Positions 49,799 to 59,548 are shown, counted from the first letter of the stretch. The stretch is DNA of 64,000 nt from JADLCX01 sp964630785 (GCA_964630785.1 CAZVZG010000012.1:1-64000); one strand, 5' to 3'. The notes: generated by a model from the letters alone, not told the origin. Made by a program: numbers and translations.

Positions 49799-50908
49799 AT
49801 GAGCGCGACACCCGCGCCCCGAGCGAGGAGGGCGGTCTGGGCCGTGCGTCTCGCGGCCGTAGGCGCCTGCGTCATCGTTCTGGCCTCGGCACTCCGGCCC
49901 GTGCGCCCCGCGCCGAAATCCGATTCAGCCGCATCCGAACCCGCCCGCGTCGAGGTCCGACTTGGCTATTTCCCCAACCTCGCGCACGCCCAGGCCGTGC
50001 TCGCGGTCGATTCCGGCGAGCTGGCCCGGGCCCTGGCTCCGAACGAACTGGTAACCCGAACGTTCAACGCCGGCCCCACGCTCATCGAGTCTCTCTTCGC
50101 AGGTGAGATCGACATCGGCTACGTGGGCCCCGGCCCGGCGGTCAATGCCTTTATCCAGAGCCGCGGGCGCGGCATCCGAGTCATCGCAGGGGCATCGGCG
50201 GACGGCGTGGCGATCGTCGCGCGGGCCGGGTCGGGGGTCCACGCCCTGGCCGACCTCAAAGGCCGCCGGATCGCCACGCCCCAGCTCGGGAACACGCAGG
50301 ACATCTCGGCCCGGCACTGGGTCATCGCCGAACTGGGCGCGGACAACGCCGACCGCGTGATCCCCGTGCCCAACGCCGAGCAGGCGGGCATGATGCAGCG
50401 CGGCGAGATCGACGCCTCGTGGGCGGTCGAGCCGTGGGCGTCGCGGCTCGTGCTCGACACGGGCGGCGTGATCGTCGCTCAGGAGAAGGACCTCTGGCCC
50501 GGCGGGACGTTCGCGCTGGCCCTGGTCGTCGTCTCGCCGGAGTTCCTCGCCGCGCACCCTGACATCGTGGCCGAGTTTCTCGCGGTGCATCGGGGCTGGA
50601 CCGAACGGCTGGCCGCCGACCCCAACAAGCAAGCGCCCGCGCTTACGGACGCGCTGGAGCGGCTGACGGGCAAGCGGCTGCCGAACGAGGTCGTCTCGCA
50701 GGCCCTCACTCGCATCCGCTTCACGACCGATCCGCTGCCCGATTCGATCCGCACGTTCGCCGATCGGGCCGCGTCGCTGGGGATGGCCCGTGGCGTGCCC
50801 GACGTCTCGGTCATGATCGACACCTCCGCGCTCGAACAAGTTCTTCCTCCGTCCCCCCCGCCCCCCCCAGCCTCCCCGACTCCAACGGTCGCGCCCGCGT
50901 TGCCGTAA
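49799..50908 (+). CDS. ABC transporter substrate-binding protein, SsuA/NMT1-like
   Basis: A 369-residue periplasmic binding protein with an N-terminal signal/anchor (VWAVRLAAVGACVIVLASAL). The fold is the NMT1/SsuA type: VRLGYFPNLAHAQAVLAVDSG, LIESLFAGEIDIGYVGPGPAVNAFI, LADLKGRRIATPQLGNTQDISARHW and MQRGEIDASWAVEPWASRL. Family members bind aliphatic sulfonates, taurine, nitrate or thiamine precursors; the ligand cannot be told from sequence. The tail (PPSPPPPPASPTPTV) is Pro-rich. First gene of a three-gene importer operon; the ATPase starts 8 bp downstream. Confidence 0.88.
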   Translation: MSATPAPRARRAVWAVRLAAVGACVIVLASALRPVRPAPKSDSAASEPARVEVRLGYFPNLAHAQAVLAVDSGELARALAPNELVTRTFNAGPTLIESLFAGEIDIGYVGPGPAVNAFIQSRGRGIRVIAGASADGVAIVARAGSGVHALADLKGRRIATPQLGNTQDISARHWVIAELGADNADRVIPVPNAEQAGMMQRGEIDASWAVEPWASRLVLDTGGVIVAQEKDLWPGGTFALALVVVSPEFLAAHPDIVAEFLAVHRGWTERLAADPNKQAPALTDALERLTGKRLPNEVVSQALTRIRFTTDPLPDSIRTFADRAASLGMARGVPDVSVMIDTSALEQVLPPSPPPPPASPTPTVAPALP

Positions 50909-50916
50909 ACTGCGGC

Positions 50917-51759
50917 GTGGGCATTCTCAGCACACTCGGCGTGGCTCCATCGGTGGCTCTCCCCCGCGCTCCGGCCGCACGGGGGAGGCTCGAGCTCGTC
51001 GGCGTGGACCGGCTCGCGCCCGGGTCCAACCGCCCCATCCTCGACAACATCACCCTCCGCTGCGAACCGGGCGAGTTTGTCGTGGTCGTCGGCCCGAGCG
51101 GGTGCGGCAAGACGTCGCTCCTCTACATCGCCGCCGGCACCGTCGCTCCCACGCGGGGCAGCGCGTTGCTCGACGGCCGTCCCATCACCGGACCCGGCCC
51201 GGACCGGGCGATGGTGTTTCAGGAGCACAGCCTGTTCCCCTGGCTCAGCGCGGCCCAGAACGTCGCGTTCGGGCTCAGGATGCTCGGCGTGCCCCGCCGC
51301 GAGCGCGACGATCGCGTGGCCGAGGCCCTGCGGATGGTGAACCTCTCCTCGTGCGCCGGGCGCCTCGTGCACGAACTCTCCGGGGGCATGCGTCAGCGGG
51401 TCGCGATCGCCCGGGCGCTGGTCGTCGATCCGGCGGTACTGCTCATGGACGAGCCCTTCGCCGCGCTGGACGCCCAGACCCGCACGCTCCTGCACGACCA
51501 GCTCCAGACGCTCTGGGCCCGCTCGCTCAAGACCGTGCTGTTCGTGACGCACTCGGTGGGCGAGGCGGTTCGGCTGGCCGACCGCATCATCGTGATGAGC
51601 GCCCACCCGGGGCGGATCCGCAAGGAGATCGCCGTCCGCATCCCGCACCCGCGCCCGATGGACAGCCCGGAGCTCGGGGAGCTCGGGCACGCGGTCCGCC
51701 TTGAGATCCAGGAGGAGGTCCAGCGTGTCAACGCCGAGCTGGAAGCGGGCGCTCGCTAG
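50917..51759 (+). CDS. ABC transporter ATPase, SsuB/TauB-like
   Basis: A 280-residue nucleotide-binding subunit. Walker A VGPSGCGKTSLL, Q-loop MVFQEHSLFPWL, signature LSGGMRQRVAIARAL, Walker B VLLMDEPFAALDAQTR and the switch His in LFVTHSVGEAVRLADR. This is the form used by nitrate/sulfonate/taurine importers. It starts at GTG 50917. It powers import together with the flanking binding protein and permease. Its 3' end overlaps the permease gene by 35 bp. Confidence 0.92.
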   Translation: MGILSTLGVAPSVALPRAPAARGRLELVGVDRLAPGSNRPILDNITLRCEPGEFVVVVGPSGCGKTSLLYIAAGTVAPTRGSALLDGRPITGPGPDRAMVFQEHSLFPWLSAAQNVAFGLRMLGVPRRERDDRVAEALRMVNLSSCAGRLVHELSGGMRQRVAIARALVVDPAVLLMDEPFAALDAQTRTLLHDQLQTLWARSLKTVLFVTHSVGEAVRLADRIIVMSAHPGRIRKEIAVRIPHPRPMDSPELGELGHAVRLEIQEEVQRVNAELEAGAR

Positions 51760-52612
51760 GTCGATCCCGGCGATCGCGGTGTGGGTGGCCGTCGTCGCGC
51801 TCTGGGAGGCAGCCTACCGGCTCATCGGCTGGAAGCCCTGGGTTTTTCCCGCGCCGTCGCACGTGCTCGACTCGCTGCTGTGGCTCTTGAACATCCGCAC
51901 GGGGTTCGGCGAGCCGGTGGGCGCGGGCTGGCCGCTGCTCTCGCCGATCCTGTCGGTCCAGGGGGCGGCGGGCGGTGGGGGCGGCGTCCTCAGCAGCCCG
52001 CTGGTCGCGGCCCTGTGGATCAGCCTGACGCGCCTGGCCGTCGGGTTCGGGGCGGCGCTGGTGCTGGGGGTGGTCGGCGGGCTCCTGCTCTGGCGGTCGG
52101 CGTTCCTCAACACGCTGCTGGGCCCGTTGTTCCTGGGTTTGCAGACGCTGCCGAGCGTGTGCTGGGTGCCGCTGGCGGTGCTGACGCTGGGAATCGACGA
52201 GCGGGGCATCCTGTTCGTGCTCGTCATGGGCAGCGTGTTCTGCACGGCGATCGCGCTGCGGGACGGGCTGCGGGCGCTCCCGCCAGTGTACCGGGCGGCG
52301 GGGACGATGCTCGGGGCCCGCGGCCCGCGTCTCTATATGTACGTGCTGCTCCCGGCCGCGCTGCCCGCGCTGGCGGGCACGCTGCGGCAGGGCTTCGCGT
52401 TCGCGTGGCGGTCGCTGCTGGGGGCCGAGCTCATCCTGATGACCACGCGGCGGGGGCTGGGTTTTCTCCTCTCCGCGGGCCGCGACTTCGCCGACGTCTC
52501 GCAGGTGGTCGCGATGATGGCCGTGATGGTCTCGGTGGGCATGGCGATCGACCGCTTCGTCTTCGCGGTGATCGAGCACCGGGTGCGGGCGAGGTTCGGA
52601 TTGACGGCGTGA
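51725..52612 (+). CDS. ABC transporter permease, SsuC/TauC-like
   Basis: A 295-residue membrane subunit with about six helices. The EAA-type coupling motif is YRAAGTMLGARGPRLYMYVLLPAALPALAGTLRQG. Also typical are WRSLLGAELI and GLGFLLSAGRDFADVSQV. GTG 51725 (VSTPSWKR) has an ideal AGGAGG six bases upstream; TTG 51701 has none, so 51725 is chosen. A Gly-rich loop (about 80-90, GAAGGGGGVL) lies before the second helix. Completes the importer. Confidence 0.9.
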   Translation: MSTPSWKRALARSIPAIAVWVAVVALWEAAYRLIGWKPWVFPAPSHVLDSLLWLLNIRTGFGEPVGAGWPLLSPILSVQGAAGGGGGVLSSPLVAALWISLTRLAVGFGAALVLGVVGGLLLWRSAFLNTLLGPLFLGLQTLPSVCWVPLAVLTLGIDERGILFVLVMGSVFCTAIALRDGLRALPPVYRAAGTMLGARGPRLYMYVLLPAALPALAGTLRQGFAFAWRSLLGAELILMTTRRGLGFLLSAGRDFADVSQVVAMMAVMVSVGMAIDRFVFAVIEHRVRARFGLTA

Positions 52613-52775
52613 AAGGGTTCGGGAATGGGGACCAGGGACTGGGGCCGAGAGGAGAGGGAGGGGAGGGGGGGGAGGTTCCGGTGTCTCCGGTCGCGGAAAC
52701 GGTCACTCCGGTCGCGGCTTGAAGGCGGTGCGGCGGATCAGCACATCAGTAAAGCAGCCCAGCATCAAATGAGAG

Positions 52776-52802
52776 CGGCCCCCGTGAATCTCACGGGGGC
52801 CG
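52776..52802 (-). terminator. Hairpin between the convergent permease and hppD genes
   Basis: A 12-bp perfect stem (52776-52787 with 52791-52802) and a 3-base loop. The minus strand then reads CTCTCATTTGAT. It lies 51 bp past the hppD stop. The remainder of 52613-52852 holds G-rich GGGACTGGGG-type sequence and degenerate AAAGC(C/A)GC units. Confidence 0.7.
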
Positions 52803-52852
52803 CCTGAACATGGCCTTGACCTGCGGCTTTGCTGATTGGCGGCTTTGCTGCT

Positions 52853-54070
52853 TTACAGGTTCCCTCGCCGCTCCTGCTCCAGCTCCAACGCCTCGAACAG
52901 GGCCTTGAAGTTGCCCTTCCCGAAGCTCTGGCTGCCGCGCCGGCAGATGATCTCGAAGAACAGCGTCGGGCGGTCCTGCAGCGGCTTGGTGAACAGTTGC
53001 AGCAGGTACCCCTCGTCGTCGGCGTCGACCAGGATGCCGAGCTTCTTGACGCGCTCGTGGTCCTCGCGGACGGCCTCGTGGCCGTGCGCGGTCAACATCT
53101 TGTTCACACGGCCCCACACCTGCTCGTAGTACGCGTCGGGGAGCGTGAGGAAGTCCACCCCCCTCCCGCGCAGGGCCGCGATCGAGTGCAGCTCGTCGTC
53201 GGTGCGGAGCGCCAGGTGCTGGACGCCGGGGGTGTTGGCGTGCCAGTCGAGGTACTCCTGCACCTGGCTCTTCTTCTTGCCCTCGGCCGGCTCGTTGATG
53301 GGCATCTTGATGAGGTTGTTGCCGCTGGCCATGACCTTGGACATGAGCGCGGAGTATTCGGTCGAGATGTCCTTGTCGTCGAAGTGCTTGAACATCGTGA
53401 ACTCGAGCACGTCCTCGTAGAACCTGACCCAGTGGTTCATCTTCCCCATCTCGACGTTGCCGACGAGGTGGTCGACGTACTTGAGCCCGCACGGGTTCTT
53501 CTTGTTGTGGTCGTTGATCGAGAGCACACCGCCCGGCGAATCGGCGGTGAGGCGGAACTTCGGGGCGAACACGCCGCCCTGCTTGACCTTCGTGAGGTCG
53601 TAGCCGCCGGTGCGGCTGACGAAGGAGTGCACGCAGCGCCCGTAAGTCTTGATCGTGGCCGTGGTCACCGAGCCGTGGGCGTCAGAAACCGTGCGGGGCT
53701 CGCCGCCGTTTGCGGGCTCGGCCCCGTTCTTTACCGCACGCTCGAAGGCCTTCTCCGCGTCGAACACGGTGAAGGCGACGTCCTTCACGCCGTCGCCGTA
53801 AAGGGCGACCTCCATGCTCGCGGGGTGCTCGGCCGAGAGGCCGCTGGTCAGGAGAAAACGGATGTTTCCCTGGGTGAGCAGGTACGAGGCCGCGTCGCGG
53901 GCGCCCGTGGTCAGGTCGCGGACCTGCTCGACCTGAAAGCCGAAGCAGTGGGCGTAGAAGAACGCCGCCTGGCGGGCGTTGCCGACGTGGAAGCGAACGT
54001 GGTCGACGTCGATGAGTTGGAGCGGGTCGGTGGTCTTGGAAGGGCTGACAGACGGGGACAGCGTGGTCAT
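52853..54070 (-). CDS. hpd: 4-hydroxyphenylpyruvate dioxygenase
   Basis: A 405-residue Fe(II) dioxygenase that turns 4-hydroxyphenylpyruvate into homogentisate in tyrosine breakdown. Two glyoxalase-fold halves are visible. The iron ligands are His in YVDHLVGNV (about 198), His in GVQHLALRT (about 285) and Glu in FFEIICRRG (about 373). GKGNFKALFEALELEQ at the C-terminus is the gating helix of this family. ATG 54070 (MTTLSPS). It is divergent from the UDP-sugar pyrophosphorylase gene, with 94 bp between. No other homogentisate-pathway gene is in the window. Confidence 0.95.
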   Translation of the reverse strand: MTTLSPSVSPSKTTDPLQLIDVDHVRFHVGNARQAAFFYAHCFGFQVEQVRDLTTGARDAASYLLTQGNIRFLLTSGLSAEHPASMEVALYGDGVKDVAFTVFDAEKAFERAVKNGAEPANGGEPRTVSDAHGSVTTATIKTYGRCVHSFVSRTGGYDLTKVKQGGVFAPKFRLTADSPGGVLSINDHNKKNPCGLKYVDHLVGNVEMGKMNHWVRFYEDVLEFTMFKHFDDKDISTEYSALMSKVMASGNNLIKMPINEPAEGKKKSQVQEYLDWHANTPGVQHLALRTDDELHSIAALRGRGVDFLTLPDAYYEQVWGRVNKMLTAHGHEAVREDHERVKKLGILVDADDEGYLLQLFTKPLQDRPTLFFEIICRRGSQSFGKGNFKALFEALELEQERRGNL

Positions 54071-54164
54071 GATCGGGGCTCCTGAACGCGTGGTCGATTC
54101 TAGAACCCGGGCCGCGCGCCGGCTTGCCCTCCCGCTCCCCCACCGCTCCCCCGTACACTCGGGC

Positions 54165-55613
54165 ATGAACCCGCCGCACACCGCCGCGAACGCCGAACTG
54201 TCCGCCCGATTGGCGAAGAACGGGCAGGAACACCTGCTGCGATTCGAGTCCGGTCTCGACGACGCGGCCCGGGCAAGTCTCCACGCGCAGATCGCGGCGA
54301 TCGACCTCGAATCGCTGCCGGGGCTGATCTCTCGGTATGTGAAGAACCGGCCGCGATTCCCGCTGCCCCAGGACATCCGGCCCGCCCCGTGGTTCGCGCG
54401 CGACGGGCGCGGCTGGGACCGTGCGGCCGCCGCGGCCCGCGGGCGCTCGCTCATCGGCGCGGGCAAGGTCGCGGCCTTCACAGTCGCCGGCGGCCAGGGC
54501 TCGCGCCTGGGCTTCGAGGGGCCCAAGGGCTGCTACCCCGCCGGTGCGGTGACGCGCAAGCCACTCTTCGCCGTCTTCGCCGACGCGATCCTCGGGGCGA
54601 GGGACCGCTACGGCGTTCGCGTGCCGTGGTACATCATGACCAGCCCGCTCAACCACGACGCCACGGGCTTGTTCTTCAAGGAAAACCGCCACTTCGGCCT
54701 CGACCCCGCCGACGTGATGTTCTTCCCGCAAGGAGTGATGCCGAGCTTCGACGCCGCGAGCGGGCGCGTGCTGATGACCGGCCCGGGAGAGATCGCGACC
54801 AACCCCGACGGGCACGGCGGGTCGCTCAAGGCCCTGCACACGGGCGGCGCGCTGGCCGACATGCGCCGGCGCGGCGTCGAGTTCATCAGCTACTTCCAGG
54901 TGGACAACCCGATCGTGAACGTCCTCGACCCGGTGTTCATCGGCCTGCACGCCGACCCGGCCGTGAGCTCGCGCGAGATGTCGAGCAAGATGGTCCCCAA
55001 GGCCGACGCGGCGGAGAAGGTCGGCGTGTTCTGCACCGCCGGCTCCGGGCCGAGGAAGGGAAGGGTCGAGGTCGTCGAGTACTCCGACCTCCCCGCCGAG
55101 CTCGCGGCCATGACCAACCCCGACGGCTCGCTGGTCTACAGCGCGGGCTCGATCGCGGTGCACATCCTGGGCGTGGAGTTTGTGGAAAGGCTCAACACCG
55201 ACGCCCGCCTCGACCTTCCCTACCACCGGGCCGACAAGAAGATCCCGTGCATCGACCCGGAGACCGGCGAGCCGGTCAACCCGACGGGGAACAACGGCGT
55301 GAAGCTCGAGCGCTTCGTCTTCGATGCGTTGCCGATGTGCGAGAGGTCCATCGTCCTGGAGACCGACCGGACCGAGGAGTTCGCGCCGATCAAGAACGCG
55401 ACCGGCGCCGACAGCCCCGCGACCTGCTCGCATGTACAGACGATCCGCGCGGCCGGATGGCTCGAAGCCGTGGGCGTGCGCGTGCCACGCAGGCCCGACG
55501 GCTCGCCGGACTGCGTGCTTGAGATCTCCCCGTGCACCGCGAGCGCGGCCGACGAACTCCGCCCCGTGCACCTGCCCAAAGCCATCGAGCGCGGCGCGAG
55601 GGTGGCGTTCTGA
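54165..55613 (+). CDS. UDP-sugar pyrophosphorylase (UDP-GlcNAc pyrophosphorylase type)
   Basis: A 482-residue UDPGP-family uridylyltransferase that would make UDP-N-acetylhexosamine or UDP-glucose from UTP and the sugar 1-phosphate. The nucleotide loop is FTVAGGQGSRLGFEGPKGCYPAG (about 108-130). Other family segments: YIMTSPLNHDAT, FFPQGVMPSFD, NPDGHGGSLKAL, EFISYFQVDNPIVNVLDP and GNNGVKLERFVFDALP. This eukaryotic-like AGX/UAP1 type is distinct from bacterial GlmU. ATG 54165 chosen. An alpha/beta hydrolase gene follows in the same direction after 91 bp. Confidence 0.88.
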   Translation: MNPPHTAANAELSARLAKNGQEHLLRFESGLDDAARASLHAQIAAIDLESLPGLISRYVKNRPRFPLPQDIRPAPWFARDGRGWDRAAAAARGRSLIGAGKVAAFTVAGGQGSRLGFEGPKGCYPAGAVTRKPLFAVFADAILGARDRYGVRVPWYIMTSPLNHDATGLFFKENRHFGLDPADVMFFPQGVMPSFDAASGRVLMTGPGEIATNPDGHGGSLKALHTGGALADMRRRGVEFISYFQVDNPIVNVLDPVFIGLHADPAVSSREMSSKMVPKADAAEKVGVFCTAGSGPRKGRVEVVEYSDLPAELAAMTNPDGSLVYSAGSIAVHILGVEFVERLNTDARLDLPYHRADKKIPCIDPETGEPVNPTGNNGVKLERFVFDALPMCERSIVLETDRTEEFAPIKNATGADSPATCSHVQTIRAAGWLEAVGVRVPRRPDGSPDCVLEISPCTASAADELRPVHLPKAIERGARVAF

Positions 55614-55704
55614 TGCGGGTGCTCGGCCCGAAGGGCTGGAACCTCCCCGGAACCGCGGAGCGTCTCACCTTCCCACCGCGCACGCACGCTCTACTCTCCG
55701 ACTC

Positions 55705-56538
55705 GTGATCGACCGCTTCGCACGGCTCCCCTCGTTTCTGATCGACCACGCCCGCACAGTCCGGCTGGGACGCGAGCGCGACATCCCCGCGCTGCTCGTG
55801 CACCCCGACTGGATCGCCTGCGTGCCCACCGTCGTCTGGATGCACGGACGCACCGCGTACAAGGAGATCGACGCCGGGCGGTTTGTCAGGTGGTTGAAGG
55901 CCGGCATCGCCGCGGTGTCGATCGACCTGCCCGGGCACGGCGAGCGTCGCGACCGTCGAGCCGACGACCCGTCCGCCGCTCTCGACATCCTCACGGAACT
56001 CATCCCCGAGATCGACGACGTGTTTGAGTCGCTCGCCGATCCGGTCTGGCAGAACGCTTTCGATCTCGACCGCACGGGACTGGGCGGCATGTCGCTCGGC
56101 GGCATGGCCACGCTCCGCCGCCTGTCCGACCCGCACCCATTCGTCTGCGCGGCCGTCGAGTGCACGACGGGAGACCTCACCGGCCTCTACGCCCGGGGCG
56201 GGCCGGGCCCGTGGGGCGCGACCTACACGCCCGAACGCATCGCACCCCTCGACCCCCGGGAACACGTGGCCGACTTCCGCCCGATCCCGCTGCTGGCCCT
56301 GCACTCGGAGGCCGATCGGATCGTGCCATGCGCACTCCAACGCGGATACCTCGACGACCTCACGCAGCACTACGTCGCTCAGGGTGCATCGCCCGACCTG
56401 ATCGAGTTCCACACCTGGCCCACAACCGGCGCGCCGCACGAGCACTCCGGCTTCGGTCGAGTGGGCAACGAGGCCAAGAATCTGCAGACCGACTTCCTGG
56501 TGCGGACCTTGCACCCTCAGCGTCACGCGCGCCCATGA
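55705..56538 (+). CDS. Alpha/beta hydrolase
   Basis: A 277-residue serine hydrolase of the alpha/beta fold. VVWMHGRTAYKE is the oxyanion region, DLPGHGERRDRR follows, and the nucleophile elbow is GMSLGGMA (Ser near 130). The probable Asp is in LALHSEADRIVPC and the His in APHEHSGFG. It looks like a dienelactone-hydrolase/peptidase-like member with no signal peptide. Substrate unknown. Start GTG 55705 (VIDRFARLPSFL), since upstream sequence in this frame overlaps the preceding gene. Confidence 0.78.
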   Translation: MIDRFARLPSFLIDHARTVRLGRERDIPALLVHPDWIACVPTVVWMHGRTAYKEIDAGRFVRWLKAGIAAVSIDLPGHGERRDRRADDPSAALDILTELIPEIDDVFESLADPVWQNAFDLDRTGLGGMSLGGMATLRRLSDPHPFVCAAVECTTGDLTGLYARGGPGPWGATYTPERIAPLDPREHVADFRPIPLLALHSEADRIVPCALQRGYLDDLTQHYVAQGASPDLIEFHTWPTTGAPHEHSGFGRVGNEAKNLQTDFLVRTLHPQRHARP

Positions 56539-56550
56539 AACTTGGTGTGG

Positions 56551-57384
56551 CTACCGGCTCGACCGCCGACGGCCAAAGACGCCCTTCACGCCGGCCACGG
56601 TCTCCACGTCCAAGTCGGCCGACTGACGCGACGGCAGCATCGCCAGCGCGTCCCGGGCCGACTCAAACCCGGTGATCTCGTCCAGCCCCCGCGCCAGCCA
56701 CCGGTCCCATCGCGGGTCCAGCCGCTTGACCAGCCGTCCGGCGGGGATCATCGGCGCCTCGGCCCGCAGGCCGGTGACGAGTTGGTACCCGATCTCCGCG
56801 ACCGAACGCACCTCGTCGCGGATGGTCTCGGCATCGCCGGCCGCGGGCTCGCCCCGAAGCAACCGGCCGAGGCCGTAGAGTTCGAGCAGCAGCCGGCCGT
56901 GCCGGTCGACCAGCACCCCGTCCATGCCCATCGGTCCGTGCACCAGCGGCAGACGGGCCTCGCGACCGTCCTGGGCTGGCTCTGCGCCGTGCGCCAGCGC
57001 CATCGCCTCCAGGATATGGACGAGTGCCCGCTCGGCCTCGAACGGGTGCATCTGGCCCTGTTTTTCGCGCAGGAGCTTGGCGAGAGTGCGTACCCCGTCA
57101 ACGTCCCCAGTAAAGGGCGTGACCACCCACGGATAGCCGTCGCCGTCGATGGTGTGGTACTCGATCGGCAGCACGTGCTCTTGTCGAAGGGCTTCGGCGG
57201 TCCGCACGGCGTGGACGAACCGCCTCATCTGGTCGCGATCGGCACACGGCGGCAGGCGATGGGCGACGTGGCTCGACTGGTCGTCGGCGTGCAGGGCCAA
57301 GTACCGCTCACCCAGCGGCGAGGGCTCGAGCGCCCGCAACAAGAGGAAACGGCCGACCGCCTGTCTTTCCGCCAGCTCAACCAT
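56551..57384 (-). CDS. Protein-kinase-fold pseudokinase
   Basis: A 277-residue protein that resembles bacterial Ser/Thr kinases (VGRFLLLRALEPSPLGERYLALH as a glycine-loop-like start; RRFVHAVRTAEALRQEHVLPIEYHTIDG as the C-helix region; GVRTLAKLLREK; AERALVHILEAMALAHG). The catalytic HRD loop and DFG are absent: the matching stretch reads LVHGPMGMDGVLVDRHGRLLLELYG, and the VAIK lysine is not evident. It probably binds rather than phosphorylates. No membrane segment. Convergent with the alpha/beta hydrolase, 12 bp apart. Confidence 0.6.
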   Translation of the reverse strand: MVELAERQAVGRFLLLRALEPSPLGERYLALHADDQSSHVAHRLPPCADRDQMRRFVHAVRTAEALRQEHVLPIEYHTIDGDGYPWVVTPFTGDVDGVRTLAKLLREKQGQMHPFEAERALVHILEAMALAHGAEPAQDGREARLPLVHGPMGMDGVLVDRHGRLLLELYGLGRLLRGEPAAGDAETIRDEVRSVAEIGYQLVTGLRAEAPMIPAGRLVKRLDPRWDRWLARGLDEITGFESARDALAMLPSRQSADLDVETVAGVKGVFGRRRSSR

Positions 57385-57550
57385 CGCGTGGAGAATCCTG
57401 CAAGACGGGCGACCCTGCCCAACGCCCGCCGAGCCACGGGGTATCGTCCCGTGGATCGCAAGGGCCCCAGTTTATGCCGCCGCACCCGCGTCTACAAGCA
57501 ATCGGAAAGTGATTACTAACAAGCCGCTACTCAGCCGAACAACTACCTAT

Positions 57551-59548
57551 TCAGGGCATTCCCGCGGGGAGCAGCCCCAGTTGGGCCTTGATCTCATCCA
57601 CACGCTTCAGGATCGGCTCGGGAACGCCCGTGGGGAACTTGGCCTCGAACGCGGCGACGATGCGCGGCGCGTGCTGGAGTGGCAGGCACCGTTCCAGACC
57701 CTCCAACCAGACCTCAGGCCCGGCGTCTATCTTCATGGCCTCGTCGATCCGGTTGAGCCACAAGAGGAGAATCAACCGCCGATCGTTGAGCACCACCGGG
57801 GTGATCTGGTCGGCCGCGGGAGCGAGAGCATCAAGGGCGGCGAGGGCCCCGGCCGGCTGGCCCAGGTCGCGCCGGGTGTCGCTGAGCAGCAGCAGGCCCG
57901 CGATGACAGCGGGCTTGACCGTTCTGGCCGCGCCGGGCACGCGCTGTGAATCGACGGGCTCTCGGAGCAGCCGCGCCAGCATCGCTTCGCGGAGAGAGAG
58001 GTCCTGCGTGGCCTGGGCGGACCGGAATAACTCGCTGTGATTCAGGTCTTGAGTGAACGCGAGCAGCCGTTCCCGGCGTTGGGCCGGGTCTGGCGCGGGA
58101 AGGTCGGCCAGAGCCTTGAACCCCTCGGCGGTCGGTCGGAACGCCGCAACGGCTTTGGCCGCCAGTGGAAAGAGGTCGGCGTCGGTGGACGCCGCTTCCA
58201 GGAGCGGTCCGAGCGCCTCAGGCACCTGAGATACCGCCGTGGCCGCGGCCCAACGCTGCTCGGGCTGTTCGGAGCGGAGCAGTTGGAGCACCTTTTCGCG
58301 GTCATCACCGTCGCCCATCGTGAACAACAGGCGCAGGGCCGACGCCGGCAGGTGGCCGGCATCCCGTAGGCGCCAGACCCGGAGCGCGGCCAGCGTTCGC
58401 TGACGCAAGGCCGGATCAGAGAGCCATCCTCGCTGCTCGACGGCATCCAGCGAGTCGCACGCCGGGGCCGCGGCGGGCGGGCCGGCCTCCAGCCAGTTCA
58501 CCAGGATCGGGGCGAGATTCTCGGCGGGCCACCTCGCGGCGGTCTTGAGGAGCACGGCGGCGATGGCGGGGTCGGTCTCACGGCGCAGCGCGTCGATGAT
58601 CGTGGTCATCTGGTCCGCGGGCACGACGATGCTGACGACCTCCGCGGCCCGCTTGCGGATCGCCACCGAGGGGTCGAGCAGCAGCGCCGCGGCGGCCTCG
58701 CCCACCGACGGATCGAGCTTACGGGCGTTGGCGATCTCCTGTTGGGCCAGGGTCAAGCCCAGCAGCCGAACCTCGGGCTGGGGGTCCCGAAAGAGCTCGA
58801 CCAGCCGCTTGGAACGCTCGGCCTGCGAGTCCAAACCCAAGTATCCCAAGCGGAGCGCGTCCACCAACCGTGAGGCGAACTGGTCCCTCTGGAGGCTCAG
58901 CGCGTCGGCCCTTGCGGACAACGCTTCCAACAAGTCTCGCCTCCACTCGGCCTCGGACAGCCACTGTACTTGGCCGTACCACGTCTCCCAGCGGCTGAGG
59001 TCGGCGCCGAACTCGGCGTGCCCTGACAAGCGGATAAGCCCGGCATATGCGGCGTCGCGGACTTCGGGCCTGTCGGCGCTTCCGTTGCGGGCGGCCTCGA
59101 GCAGGGCGCGGACGGCGTCGCGCGACCGGAACGCCGAAATCGCGTTGATCGCCTCGACACGCTCGTCGTCGGAAAGGCTCCGCTCCTTGACCAGCACCTC
59201 CACCATCGGCAGCGCCCACGCGGGGGGGGAGGGCATGGCCGCGATCTCGCGCAGCACGGCGACCGGGGCCGAGTCGTCCTGAGTGATGGCGGCGGGGTCC
59301 AGAATCCGCTCGATCGCATTTCTGGACTCCGCCGCCGGGCTTGCAAGCAGGCGGCGCGCCGCGGCCGCTCGATCGGCCGGCATGGTTTCCTCGCCCGTCA
59401 GGGTTGCTACGTCATCCACGGGGGGGCGATACGACGCGGGAGGCGGAGCCGGTTGTGCCGCACCCAACGGGCCGGGGAATACGGCGGAAGTCAACGCGAC
59501 CGCGGCCAGGGCAGCCTGTCGTGAGAGTTTTCGGAAGTTCCGTCGCAT
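57551..59548 (-). CDS. Secreted HEAT-repeat protein
   Basis: A 665-residue protein with a signal peptide (AALAAVALTSAVFPGPLGAA). The rest is an all-helical solenoid with HEAT-like units: DDERVEAINAISAFRSRDAVRALLEAARN, DPQPEVRLLGLTLAQQEIAN, DPSVAIRKRAAEVVSIV, EQRWAAATAVSQVPEALGPLLEAA. The last part (about 560-660) has TPR-like helices. No catalytic motifs. Exported scaffold or adaptor of unknown partner. It is divergent from the TPR gene at 59745. Confidence 0.75.
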   Translation of the reverse strand: MRRNFRKLSRQAALAAVALTSAVFPGPLGAAQPAPPPASYRPPVDDVATLTGEETMPADRAAAARRLLASPAAESRNAIERILDPAAITQDDSAPVAVLREIAAMPSPPAWALPMVEVLVKERSLSDDERVEAINAISAFRSRDAVRALLEAARNGSADRPEVRDAAYAGLIRLSGHAEFGADLSRWETWYGQVQWLSEAEWRRDLLEALSARADALSLQRDQFASRLVDALRLGYLGLDSQAERSKRLVELFRDPQPEVRLLGLTLAQQEIANARKLDPSVGEAAAALLLDPSVAIRKRAAEVVSIVVPADQMTTIIDALRRETDPAIAAVLLKTAARWPAENLAPILVNWLEAGPPAAAPACDSLDAVEQRGWLSDPALRQRTLAALRVWRLRDAGHLPASALRLLFTMGDGDDREKVLQLLRSEQPEQRWAAATAVSQVPEALGPLLEAASTDADLFPLAAKAVAAFRPTAEGFKALADLPAPDPAQRRERLLAFTQDLNHSELFRSAQATQDLSLREAMLARLLREPVDSQRVPGAARTVKPAVIAGLLLLSDTRRDLGQPAGALAALDALAPAADQITPVVLNDRRLILLLWLNRIDEAMKIDAGPEVWLEGLERCLPLQHAPRIVAAFEAKFPTGVPEPILKRVDEIKAQLGLLPAGMP

